64,000 nucleotides of DNA from Piper betle (lineage: Eukaryota; Streptophyta; Magnoliopsida; Piperales; Piperaceae), in NCBI GenBank assembly GCA_033002965.1, contig JAURVB010009005.1, positions 1 to 64,000 of the forward strand, in the 5' to 3' direction. Shown one piece after another: positions 34,052 through 44,260 of the stretch; position 1 is the stretch's first letter, and each line of letters begins with the position of its first letter. Under the pieces are notes generated by a model. The model was given only the letters and a program-made list of their open reading frames with translations, did not search any database and was not told the DNA's origin. A program made the position numbers and the translations under genes.

Positions 34052-37000
34052 ATGTGGTTAGAAAGCTTGGATCGACACCGACAAAAGTTGAAATTGACTC
34101 GAAGCCTAACTGAGACTCTATAGACAAAAGTTGAGGCGACCAACCTAAAAGGGCCTTGAAATTCTATACTGAATTGGGTGAAAATATGAAACTTAAATTA
34201 AACTGGGCCCACTAGGGCAATCTGATAGTCTGAAATCCTTAAGATGCATGCAAAAGAGATACCCTCAAAAGCCCAAATAGATACTAAATACTACAATTGG
34301 CTAGATTTACCCTAAAACCATGAGCTAAAACATGCAAGGACCCATATACCTTGAGTATACACTGATAACTCATACTCTGTTGTAGCATAACTGAAGTTAT
34401 CATTTGTATATCAGGCATAATCAACCTCCACAATATGCTCATACGGTCATCTGGGCCCTATACTCATGATCTGAAAGCTGAAATTACTTAAATCGACTCA
34501 TGGCTAGCCCAAACTAGGCAAAGCGATAAGTGAGTAAAACCCTAACCCAAAGCTAGGGATTACTAGATACTCTAAGGTAAAGGAAGAAAAGAGAAAATAA
34601 CATTTTCTTCACTCAGAATTAGTATGGATCAGGGTATGCTTCCGAATAAAGTTTATAGTGTCATTCATTCAATTTCTAGACAGTTTTCTTATAAATTTTA
34701 AAATTGTTAAATAGAATTGCATCAAAGTATTACACATTCTTCTTCATTTAGACGTTGATGTTTGATTCAAGGAGTGATCTAACTTACCAAAATAGGCTAG
34801 CTCATAACAACATTTATCCGTCAACAACACGAGAAGTAATTAAGGCCATTGAAGGTACATGTTAATTAACAATAGCTACCACGTCAAGATCATTAAACTT
34901 GTGGAAAAAATATGGGAGCAAGCTAATAATACTTACAACGTCGAAAATTGTATCCGGGTTTCCTGGTAAACTTGTGAGCCGGCCCTTTCCAAAGAGAATA
35001 ATGACCGGATCAATGGTCCTAATATACAAGTTTATTATTGTTGAGTGATTTAATTATCATATGAATTGCAAAAGAAGGTCAATGAATCACAAAAATAGTA
35101 ATATGATAATGACTATAATTTGTTTAATCAATTATCTTTATGCATACTAATTTTAACTTACCTATTTCCTTGAATCCATCCTGGGAAAGGAGATTTGAAT
35201 GAGCTCTCAACTACTGAAGGGCGGATTGTGACAAGTGGTATATCATCTCTCATCTGATCAAGCAGCACTTCTGTCATTGCTTTTGTGAAGGAGTAAGTAT
35301 CTTGCCATCCATTTATTTTTGCTCTACACATAAGCAAGTGTTAAGGTTTTGAATAATATGTGTATTGTTGGAAATTAAACTTAATGAGAAAACATAATTT
35401 TCTTGGTAAGTGAAGAGTTGAATAGATTATAAAGAGTTAGCATTGAATATGGATGTGGACCAATGGATGTAGAAGAATGTAGAATGACTTTTCAAAGTCT
35501 ATAAATAAGTGTTTGTTTTCATGTTGGACTGCAACTCACAGGTCGAGTTCCTTAGTGAATTCGCTAGTAGGTTTTATAATCTCAATATAATTTTGTTAAA
35601 ATCATTCTTAAATAAAAAAGTCATGTTGTCATCATATTTATTATTTATTGTAATCAAATTCTTTTCTATATCCTTCATCCTAATATAATGGTATCATAAC
35701 ATAGTGAGTAAAAACTTGTGAAATGTGATTAACAACAAGATATATTTGATTAGATACAACTCTAACTATTGGTACATTGAGTCGGAAGATGAAGCAGCAA
35801 AGAAGAATTGTAGAAGGAAATTTTGCGTGGCATGAAGAGGATAAAGAAAACTCTTTTTCAATCCATTGAGGGATATAACATTGTGGACAAAGGCTCAGAG
35901 AAGCCAAAGGTGAAACAACAATGATGGACCCAATAGAGGGAGATGTTGTGAGTTTGAAGTGAAGATGGACAAGACTCTTCAATGTCTATCAAGAGATAAG
36001 ATATAGACAAAAGCATGTTGGAGAATGCGGAAACTCAAAAGAGAGATGTCCAAGAAAGCTCTCTTCCATTTATTCGTGACATAGATATAGTACTTTTGGG
36101 GAAGGAAACTAGTGCATCTACATCAAATAAAGTATTGTAGAGAGGTGAAGAAAGCAAGTTTAGTGAGGACGAGGAAGATAGAGGTAATGCAAATAAAATT
36201 AAGGTCATGAATAAATAATGAAGTAAATTATACTTAAAGGAAGATGTTAAAAAGTGAGCCTAATTTTGATATTTAATTTAATTTATGGGAGCTTGTAGAA
36301 AATTAAGCTTAATTAGTTATCAGAATTTTCTTAGTACGTGAAGAGTTAAATAAAAAAAGGATTGAGACTCACAGGTTGAGGTCCCTAGTGAATTCACTAG
36401 TAGGTTTTATGTTCTCAATGTAACTTTGCTAAATAAAAGAGTCATGTTGTCTTTATATTTCTAATTTGTTGTAATCAAGTTCTTTATTTATATCCTTCAA
36501 CAAAACTTATGGAAGAATATTACTGATGCAATAATCCACCCTTATTTATAAAAAGGAACTTATAAAAGGAACTCAATAGTCGCCTTTGATTAGAAGTGGA
36601 AATATTAACCAATTAAAATTCAATAAAAATAAAATAATAATAAATTTAATTATTATATTTTATCTTCTCATTTAATTCGGATCTATATTCGAAGTCAATC
36701 ATAAACTACATCTAAGATATTAAATATTTTTTTCATTATTTAATGAACATTTATCTATAGAAGTATATGAAATACATACATTATTCATAATATAAATTAG
36801 TCATAAATATGGGAAAAAATATGAAATAAAAGGGCATAATAAATTAGTCATAAATACATATATATTCTATAATAATAAAATACAAAAAGATAATAAATAA
36901 GTTTATGATTTAATAATAAAGAAATATGAAAAGACAATAAATAAAGCTTATTAGGAACAATTCATAAATATTCTTAAATAAATTTATTTTAATATTATTT

Positions 37001-40000
37001 AAGATTTATTTCAAGATAAAATAACCTAGTTATTTTTAGGGTTTTACAATATCCGTAGGAATTTTCATCCTCAAAAATATATTAAAGTCATAATGAAAAA
37101 TATCGTTCAATCGTTAAATATATTGGATCTTACCCCGGTAGGTATCTGATGTGAGACTAACTGGGAAGGATATTACATTATTTCACCCACCTTAAAGAAA
37201 TTTCGTTTCGAAATTCCTTTCTATGACTCTTAACATACCATGATAAATTTAATATGGAACCAGGTTCACTCTGATACTAGCTATAATATCCCAATTTTTC
37301 GATCTAATGGTAGACCAAAGTGCGATGTTAAAAATTCATAAAGCTATTAAGTTAACTACTATCATACAAACTGCACAAAAACGGATTTCAAAAATATAAG
37401 CTGAAACCACGTAACAACCAACTAAAATTATACATACATACATAATCATACACGTACTGTGTCAGAACATACAATAACACTACATGCAATCAAGACAACT
37501 CAATGGAGCATATAACTTGTCATAAACATATACATGTACCGTAATCTAGTTGACGACACCACGTGTAGTCAAGATAACTCAATGGAGGAAATACATATAC
37601 CAGAATCTAAAACAATAACATGCATATATATCATACATAAACATATGCATGTACCAGAATCTAGTCGATAGTAACATAATCATATCATAATAAGCATATA
37701 CATGTACCAGAATCTAGTTGACGGTATGCAACATGCCCATATCATACATAAACATAAACATGTACCACAATCTAGTCAACGATAACATGCTCATTCTAGT
37801 AGGATCATACAGAATAGCACACATACGCATACTTATAAGTGTTGATGCATAGGCCAACATAGTAGCCTATGGCCACTAAATTAAACTAGAAGTCTACTAG
37901 TACAGAGAAGCAGACATAACGCATATATATAAGTGGTGCATGGGCCAACATGGTAACCCATGATCACTCAATCAAACTAAAAATCTAGTAACAACAACAT
38001 ACGGTTATTTCAAATTGCAACCAACTTCAATGGAAAATTCAGATAAACTTCAGAACCAACAACCATGTTGAAAAACTCAACAAATGTGGTTGTTTCACAC
38101 CAGTCCCCAACTCGGGATAAAATAACCTAGTTATTTTCGGCATTTTACAGTATCCTCATGTGGTTAGTTTTGTAGAGATGAGAATAGGTTCGCCAAGTAA
38201 GAATTTTAAAAAGATGCTTCCTTGGCCATGTGGGACATAGATTAGTATTATGTTCTTATTCCATGTGATCTGAATAAAACAAATCCCAATCACTTCGGGC
38301 CTTGCGGGAGAAGTTAAGAAAAATATCATTCAATCGTCAAATATATTGGGTCGTACTCTTGTAGGTATTAGATGTGAGACTCATATAACTTTTGGGAGGG
38401 ATATTACATTGTATTTCATTATTATATAATGTAGTGATGTATTTCATACACCAATGTCTATATAAACATATCTTCCTCAATCCCAAAGGGGGAACTGGTG
38501 TGAAACAACCACCTTTGTTAAGTTTTTCAACATAGTCGTTGGTTCTGAAGTCATTGAAGTTGGTTGTACGTCAACTATACTTTGAAGTTCATATTTTTTA
38601 TATTAAGTTGTTACTAGATTTCCAGTTTGATTGAGTGGTCATGGGTTACCATGTTGGCTCATGCACCAAAACTTATATGTTATGTGTATGTGTGCTTTGT
38701 TGTATTAATAAACTTCTACTTTGATTAGTGGTCATAGATTACCATGTTAATTCATACACCAACACTTATATGTATACATATGTATGCCTGTATGATTATA
38801 TGTATACCTATGTATGCTTTTCTGTATGATTCTACTAAAACAAGCATGTTACTGTCGACTAGATTCCACTACATGTATGATGATAGGTATGTTATTGTCA
38901 ACTAGACTCTTACATGTATATGTTTATTATGATACGGGCATGTTACCATTGATTAGATTTCGGTACATGTATATATTTATATATGATACAGGCATGTTGT
39001 CGTCAACTAGATTGTGGTACATGTATATACTTATGTATGATGCTGGTATATTACCGTCAACTAGATTTTAATAAATGTATATGTTCTATGATATGTTCTA
39101 TGCACTGTTGAGTTGTCAGGGCTGCACGTGGTGTGTGTTCTAATATAGTATGTATAATTATGTTGTAAAATTTTAGTTAGTTATCGAGTGGTTCTGGTAT
39201 ATGTTTTTGAAATCCACTTCCGTGAAGTTTATATGATAATTGTTAAATTATTAACGTTATAAATTTTTAACATCACACTTTGGTCTCCAACTAGATGAAA
39301 AAGAGAAAATATCATAAATAGCTGCATTTAAAAGTTTTATTTCAAAAATATCTAAGTTTACAAAATTATATTAGACAACCATTTTTAAAATTTTTATATC
39401 AATTATGATCAAATTTTATCATTTTTTAAATAATGACAAAAATACCCATAAGATTTATTTTTACTAATACCAAAATGAAACATATAATTTTTTGATAACT
39501 TTATATATATATATATATATATAATTAACCGATAAATACTAAATAGAATATAAAACTATGTTATTAATGAGGTAAAAAAGCAAAAGAAATATTATTTATT
39601 GAATTTTGGACAATTAAAAAGACAATTAAATTTTAGGATATCAAAAATGAAAAATAAAATAAAAAAGTTTATTTTTATATGTTCAAAATTTTAATTTGAA
39701 ATTATCACATTTATTAAAAAATCATATATATTTTTATTCTGAATATTTTTCAAAAAAAATAGAATATCATTCTTTATATTAAACACAAAAAAAATGTTTG
39801 AGAAAATTTAAAATTAGGTTAAGGGTATTTATGTGAATAAAATAAATATTATGAGTAAAATATTTTTAAAATATATAAATTGGCTATATGTGAAATAAAA
39901 ATTTGAGATCTGGTTATATCTAATATAAAATTAAAATATTTGTGATATAAAATATTGAAACTTGGTTATTTATGATATTTTCCCAAAGTAAATTTTATTT

Positions 40001-43000
40001 GTAGTATAGATTGCGCCTAAAGCGATATCTTGCCCAGTTGATAATATTTCATACAAGAAAAAAGACAATATTGACAACAAAATTTATCACTAATGGGAAA
40101 GAAATTTAAAGGGAATTATTGTGGCAATGTTTTTGTGAAAAATTCATAATTACATTAATGGCAAGTTTAGTTCTTACTAATACCCTGTTTTGTTTTCTTG
40201 CAGGCTTAACACAATCAAAATATTGGTTTATAATATCCATGCCTTTCCTTTATCAACCTTATGTAAATTTTCATTTTTTGGATCAATTGCTTCAATATGT
40301 TTGATTCTTATCAACAAGAGATTTAGTTTGTAAATTTCAACTCTTGTATTTAATTTCAAACATTTATATCATATCATCCTTGAATTGATGTGGAAGAATA
40401 ATCGGTTTACAACTAACCTGTTTAACCCCATAGACTTCATCTTATTTGATATTGCTTTGTTGTTAGATTCTTGGAAGTTTGTATGATCAAAGGCCAACCT
40501 CATCTCCTCCTCAATATCAAATAATGGTGCTTGGTCACTGTTGAAGTATGGTTCTTCCATTATTTTGCCTTGTTGTTGCCCACAGGCAAATGCTGCATGT
40601 ATAGAGTGTAAAGAATAATATAATAAATATTATCTAGTAAAGTAATAATTAAAAAAATAAATCATGTTATAAAATTAACTTAGAACTCGGAAGTTTTTTT
40701 TAAAAAAATTACAACACTTGTACGTCAATGTCGTCCCTACACTATCTAGGTAGGTGAGTTAGATTTAGTTAAGCTATAGGCAAATTGAGGTAGTCACCGG
40801 TACCAACTTGCTATGTTCTAAGGGTGAACATTTGGTCAATTTGATTCCAAACCGAAAGAACTAAATTACCGAATTAGTTGTTATAACCAAAATTGAACCA
40901 ATATTTGCCTCAACTGAACAAAACAAAATAGCAATATTTTGACTTAGTCGGTTCAGTAATCAAACAACCAAATTGCGTTATACGTAAATTAAAATAAATT
41001 TATTTAATTATTGAATTGGAAATATACACTTATATCATATAGACATATGAAAATTCACCATAAAAAATAAAATAATTCATGATAAACAACATAAAACATA
41101 CATTTCAGAACATGTCCTCAAAAATTCTGTTAATCATGCTTCTGAACTAAATATCAATATCCAATTTGGTTTATCTACTTATTCACTAAAACCTGAACCA
41201 AATACGCTCAGAATAGACCCAAATTAATTATTAATTCTGTTTGTTTTCAGTGTGGTTTTTTATTTTCATCGTATTATGCTTGCCCCTCTTAGGTAGACAA
41301 CCTCACCCAAAGTGGTGTTTAGTCAAAACTTAATTATTTCATAAAAAATTATGAAGTTTATTGCATTTTGCAGCAAAATAATCATAATTACCTCGTAATG
41401 TAATTTCACGTGCTCTCCACGTGTAAAAGTTCGTATCGTCTTTTATGTTGAGATAATATAATAAAAAATTATTTTACTCGTGATTGACCAACTTGGAGGT
41501 AATTATTATATTTTCCAACGAAATACATTGTGCCATTAATTAGATTGTGTCGGGAAAAGGTTGAATCATGCAATCTTGATGATCCAAATGGTTTGACTTT
41601 ACTTAAGAGAACACGTACAAACCTTGTTTCACTAGACTTTCTAGACACACTGAGTTCCATGTTCTGAGGGTGAGTATTAGATACGGATACCTGTTGAAAG
41701 ATGAAGGAAAAGCTTTATATTCTTGCAACCCTTTGCAAACTTCATGATTCTACATGACCCTCTGGTATTTATATCCAAGGAAACATCAAACCTGTAAATA
41801 TAAACATAACAAAAGAGATTAGGAAGAGTCTAACTCGAAGCCGATTCCACTCCATCATGACCATCCGACGACGGTCTGAATCCTATGTTTTATCTCATTA
41901 CCTTCCATCAAAATCTGTATTTTTTTAAAAAATTAATACCTTTCATCAAATGTAGTATTTCCGGCCGAGTGGAGAATTACATCTCATTACCTTCCATCAA
42001 AATCTGTATTTTTTAAAAAAATTAATACCTTTCATCAAATGTAGTATTTCCGGCCGAGTGGAGAATTACATCAACTATATTTTGCATTTCATATGCAGAT
42101 TCTGGATTGACTCCAAGACCATCTTCTCTAAGATTTCCTGCGACTGCTACCAGCTTGCTCAGCATGAAAGAATTGTAGAACTTCCCATGCTCTTCTTTCA
42201 AAAGCCTAAACACTTCATCATTTATTATCTGTCCATTAAAAAAGTAACAGAGCGATCAAACTGATAGCTAACTAGTTAGGTATTTTTTCTAAAATAACAT
42301 CAAACCACGCAAGAAAATACACAAGTGAACTAGTCATGAATAATTACGAAATTCACAGATCGAATCATTGATATTCTTGAAGAAATACTACCTCGAGCAC
42401 TACAAGAAAACAACGCATTAATAACTACAGATTCTGTCACTAACGATAAAGGAAATTTGCAAGATAACTAGGTATTACTTTGAACTCATTTGCATATATT
42501 TAATTCAAATGAATGAACAACGATAGATGCCTCTTTTTCTAATCTGCTGCCAGCATCCTCATTATCTTCTGCTTTTATGAGGATATAAAGCTTGCCCACA
42601 TCTGGTGCAGTTCTAAGAATTTTCTCAACGATGCCTGCATATATTTAAGATATAAAGTTCATGTGAAAATGAAAATTCACCGACACATGTTATACACACT
42701 CATAAATACACATAACCATAGAGTTCTTAAGTATTTACCTTTGGCAATAAATCCAGTAGCACCTGTGACTATAATCCTTTTGCCCTTTAGAAAACTCCTA
42801 ATAGCTATGCCATCATCCTTAGCCACCCCTTGGGGAGTGCCATATCCCCTTTGATCAAAACTTCCCTTACCACAACTTACATAAGATACTGGTGTTTGAG
42901 CAGGACTGATCATCAAGCATGGTAAGGTTGGGTACATTCTCTTCTTGGGCATGGGCCTATAATGTTTAGCATTATCAGGACTATGAACACTCTTTCTATT

Positions 43001-43042
43001 AAAAGAACAAATGAGGGAAGTGTTGAGATTAAATGTAGCCAT
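28591..43042 (-). CDS. Fatty acyl-CoA/ACP reductase, FAR2/MALE STERILITY 2-like, intact, nine exons
   Basis: Exons on the minus strand: 43042..42739, 42634..42531, 42228..42029, 41791..41691, 40592..40418, 35323..35162, 35018..34937, 30369..30014, 28786..28591. They total 1680 bases and stay in frame to a TAA, giving 559 aa. Residues 91-101 hold IVTGATGFIAK (NAD(P)H-binding Rossmann motif). Exon 4 has DINTRG; exon 6 has GWQDTYSFTKAM with the Tyr305-X3-Lys309 catalytic pair and IRPSVVESS; exon 8 has VPVDMVVNATLAAMAKHG and IYEPYTFFKAW; exon 9 has INWMDYYMNIHVPGL of the FAR C-terminal domain. The family reduces fatty acyl thioesters to primary fatty alcohols. MS2-type members act in plastids on acyl-ACP for the pollen wall, and the N-terminal 75 residues could be a transit peptide. 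The start is chosen because Met-Ala-Thr and the leader before it are shared with the broken paralogue. Eight introns have gt-ag ends except intron 2 (gc-ag). Substrate and tissue cannot be read from the sequence. Confidence 0.93.
28787..30013 (-). mobile_element. FAR intron 8 with two TRIM-family LTR remnants
   Basis: Plus-strand stretches at about 29320..29470 (CATCTAATACCTATTAGGG, GGCTCATCAAAATTTAATGG) and 29735..29873 (TGTAAGATCTCTAAAATTAA ... GGGTTATTATA) are LTRs of the same family as the TRIM at 12626. The second is preceded by the GAGGATGAAATTTCTTAA tract. They may be the LTRs of one old element whose interior was altered. Confidence 0.55.
32450..33110. repeat. Low-complexity AATAAATAA tract
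   Basis: About 660 bases consist almost wholly of degenerate AATA/ATAAT/AAATGAAT units. This lies inside the minus-strand LTR of FAR intron 7 and contains the pure run (AATA)n near 32920..32936. Confidence 0.8.
34013..34050. repeat. (TG)n microsatellite
   Basis: About eighteen TG units, preceded by a short (AT)n run at 33999..34012. Located in FAR intron 7. Confidence 0.9.
35366..36502 (+). mobile_element. Small non-autonomous copia-like LTR element in FAR intron 5
   Basis: The 5' LTR, about 35366..35679, starts TGTTGGAAATTAAACTTAAT and ends TATCCTTCATC. The primer binding site ATGGTATCATAAC follows at 35688. The 3' LTR, 36294..36502, starts TGTAGAAAATTAAGCTTAAT, lacks about 100 bases of the middle, and ends TATCCTTCAACA. 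Between them 600 bases carry no identifiable domain. The LTRs share AATTTTCTTAGTA/GGTAAGTGAAGAGTT and CTCACAGGTCGAG..CCTAGTGAATTC. The flanks TGTAT and AAACT do not match. Confidence 0.75.
37040..37281 (-). mobile_element. Minus-strand TRIM-family remnant in FAR intron 5
   Basis: Inverted LTR landmarks (ATATATTGGATCTTACCCCGG, GGTATCTGATGTGAGACTA, GGATATTACA) are followed by the inverted polypurine stretch (ACCTTAAAGAAATTTCG) and then CTCTGATACTAGC, an inverted primer-binding site. The second LTR is replaced by a different repeat (next entry). Confidence 0.6.
37282..39302. repeat. Large inverted repeat of LTR A-like sequence in FAR intron 5
   Basis: The left arm, 37282..38116, is matched in inverse orientation by 38478..39302. 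Shared inverted landmarks include AGACCAAAGTG(C/T)GATGTTAAAAATT at the outer ends and GGTTGTTTCACACCAGT at the inner ends. Both arms contain an amplified 45-60 bp unit with CATGTACC.(C)AATCTAGTCGA and 'TAACATGC' (four or five units per arm). Parts of the arms resemble LTR A near 58660..58780. The 360-bp spacer contains an inverted TRIM LTR piece ending near 38405. The arms are clearly diverged, perhaps 75-80 percent alike by eye. Confidence 0.8.
39303..39984. mobile_element. MITE-like element with about 20-bp terminal inverted repeats
   Basis: The left end GAGAAAATATCATAAATAGC is matched by the inverted right end GGGAAAATATCATAAATAAC (18 of 20). The 682-bp interior is very AT-rich and non-coding. 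The further inner sequence also shows inverse similarity (AAGTTT..ATTT.A..AAATAT). The flanks give no convincing target-site duplication, so the superfamily is not assigned. It abuts the outer end of the inverted LTR arm. Confidence 0.7.
40593..41690 (-). other. FAR intron 4
   Basis: 1.1 kb between exons 4 and 5. A 63-codon open frame at 41469..41660 starts 30 bases after the exon 4 donor but matches nothing I recognise. The 40800..41250 part is AT-rich with no recognised repeat. Confidence 0.6.
41892..42069. repeat. 89-bp tandem duplication covering the exon 3/intron 3 boundary of FAR
   Basis: Unit 41892..41980 is repeated almost exactly at 41981..42069. Each unit holds the last 41 coding bases of exon 3 (ending GGAAATACTACATTTGATGA then AAG on the minus strand), the gtatta donor and about 48 intron bases. 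The gene therefore has a second, unused copy of the donor within intron 3. Confidence 0.95.
42529..42530 (-). other. GC splice donor of FAR intron 2
   Basis: Exon 2 ends ...GAAAAAGAG and the intron begins gcatct. Exon 3 then starts after a GACAG acceptor, in phase 0 (reading SRLEKE-IINDEVF). No GT donor nearby keeps the frame. The broken paralogue has the same AG/gcatct junction at 335/334. Confidence 0.75.
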
Positions 43043-43083
43043 GATCTCTCTTCTGCATTTTGGTAAGTGGTATTCCATGTACA

Positions 43084-43090
43084 ATTTATA
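43084..43090 (-). promoter_or_regulatory. TATA box of the FAR gene
   Basis: TATAAAT on the minus strand lies 42 bases before the ATG at 43042. It aligns with the TATA box of the broken copy at 2271..2279. If transcription starts about 30 bases downstream, the 5' leader would be very short (10 to 20 bases). Confidence 0.6.
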
Positions 43091-44260
43091 GTGCTTGGAA
43101 GATGAAGCTTGCATGGAAATGCATCCTGAATCATGCCTCTATTGGGTCTGTCATGGTCTATTTCCTGCATATTTAATTGTCATCCCTAGTATTGGCCTTT
43201 TCTAATACACAGTAATAAAGAAATCTAATTCCAGTAGCAAACAATTATATTGATTTCTAATTCCAAAGCAATTATAACTAATAGTCAAATTGCAAATATG
43301 ACTATCCTAATGCAAGTATGAAAAGACATTAAATCATTAAGTACAAATGAATTCAATTAATTCTAAAAATATCGCACATATCTTAAATATGTATGTTACT
43401 ATACTATAAAAAGGAAATTAGCTTAATTCAGTATGTTATACGTAAATGAAAATTCTATGGTGCATACCATGCACTCTGTAAGGTACTAGTTAGCAAGTCC
43501 AAGTTTTTTATCTTTTTATATAAAATATAAAAATATATAATATGAAAATAATATTAAATATATAGGGAAAACCCTTCCTGTACTATAGAACATGAAGTTC
43601 TCTGTTCAATAGAAAATGATGAACGTTGGATTTGATCAGATGGCTAATAATTATCTACCCCCAACCATTATCTCATGCAAGATACTATCTCTTCTTACCT
43701 TTATCTTCACTTTTTTTTCGTTCCCTTGTTGTTGAAACTGATTCTGGTTTAGATAAAGAAGGATTGTTTCCAACAGACCAAGTCTATTGGGTATGTAATA
43801 ACTTTCCTTTCCTCATATTTCGTTTTTTATAAAGATTGTAATTTTATTCTTTTTCCATTTATGGTTTACCCCCATATATATACATATTCATTTTAGAGTT
43901 GAGTTTAAATGGATAAAACACAATGAGTGACATAGTTCGGATGTAAATAATGGTTACGTATCATCATGTCTATAAAAAATTTAAATAAAGAGTGATCTGT
44001 TTTATAAAATTTGTTTGCTGTCAATTACATATTTGTTTTAAATTAATAAAAAACAAGAAGCATGGGTCAATGAGTTGACGTTAAAGCTTGATGAAGACAT
44101 TTTATATATAGTATAGATTGTATATTTTCTCGCAATACTTATTGATTTTTGTCCACTCGACAATAAATAATTGAAAGATAATAGTATAATAAATAAAATG
44201 TAATTATAAATACATGAATTAAATATTTTAAAAATGCCGCACGCATGGATGACAATAGAA
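43091..44260. other. Upstream region of the FAR gene
   Basis: AT-rich sequence. Nothing recognised apart from the TATA box just inside its lower edge; the open frame at 43626..43832 has no recognisable motif. Confidence 0.4.

Larger units (their letters stand above)
30956..34735 (-). mobile_element. Minus-strand LTR (family D-like), filling most of FAR intron 7
   Basis: The left end TGTAACACCCAAAATATAG is the inverted 3' end of a gypsy LTR (...GGTGTTACA). Inverted LTR D landmarks follow in reverse order: TGTCAGTAACAATTGTCACTA with GCCCAAAAAATAACTAA (31508..31545), GATCCCTTGGGAATAGAAC (31914), then a GC-richer block at 33180..33950 matching the position of the CCG-rich block of LTR D. The right end is not clear; 34735 is the nearest TTACA-like end and I found no target-site duplication. 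Open frames inside, including the 106-codon one at 33184, are explained by the GC-rich block. Confidence 0.6.

Noticed and set aside
35680..35982. 100-codon minus-strand frame
   Set aside because: It lies antisense in the interior of the small copia-like element and has no recognised motif.
41469..41660. 63-codon frame next to the exon 4 donor of FAR
   Set aside because: It lies fully inside intron 4; exon 4 and exon 5 join in frame without it and it resembles no known family.
43043..43114. Upstream extension of FAR exon 1 by 24 codons (MQASSSK...)
   Set aside because: It would include the TATA box; the broken paralogue starts at the Met-Ala-Thr position.
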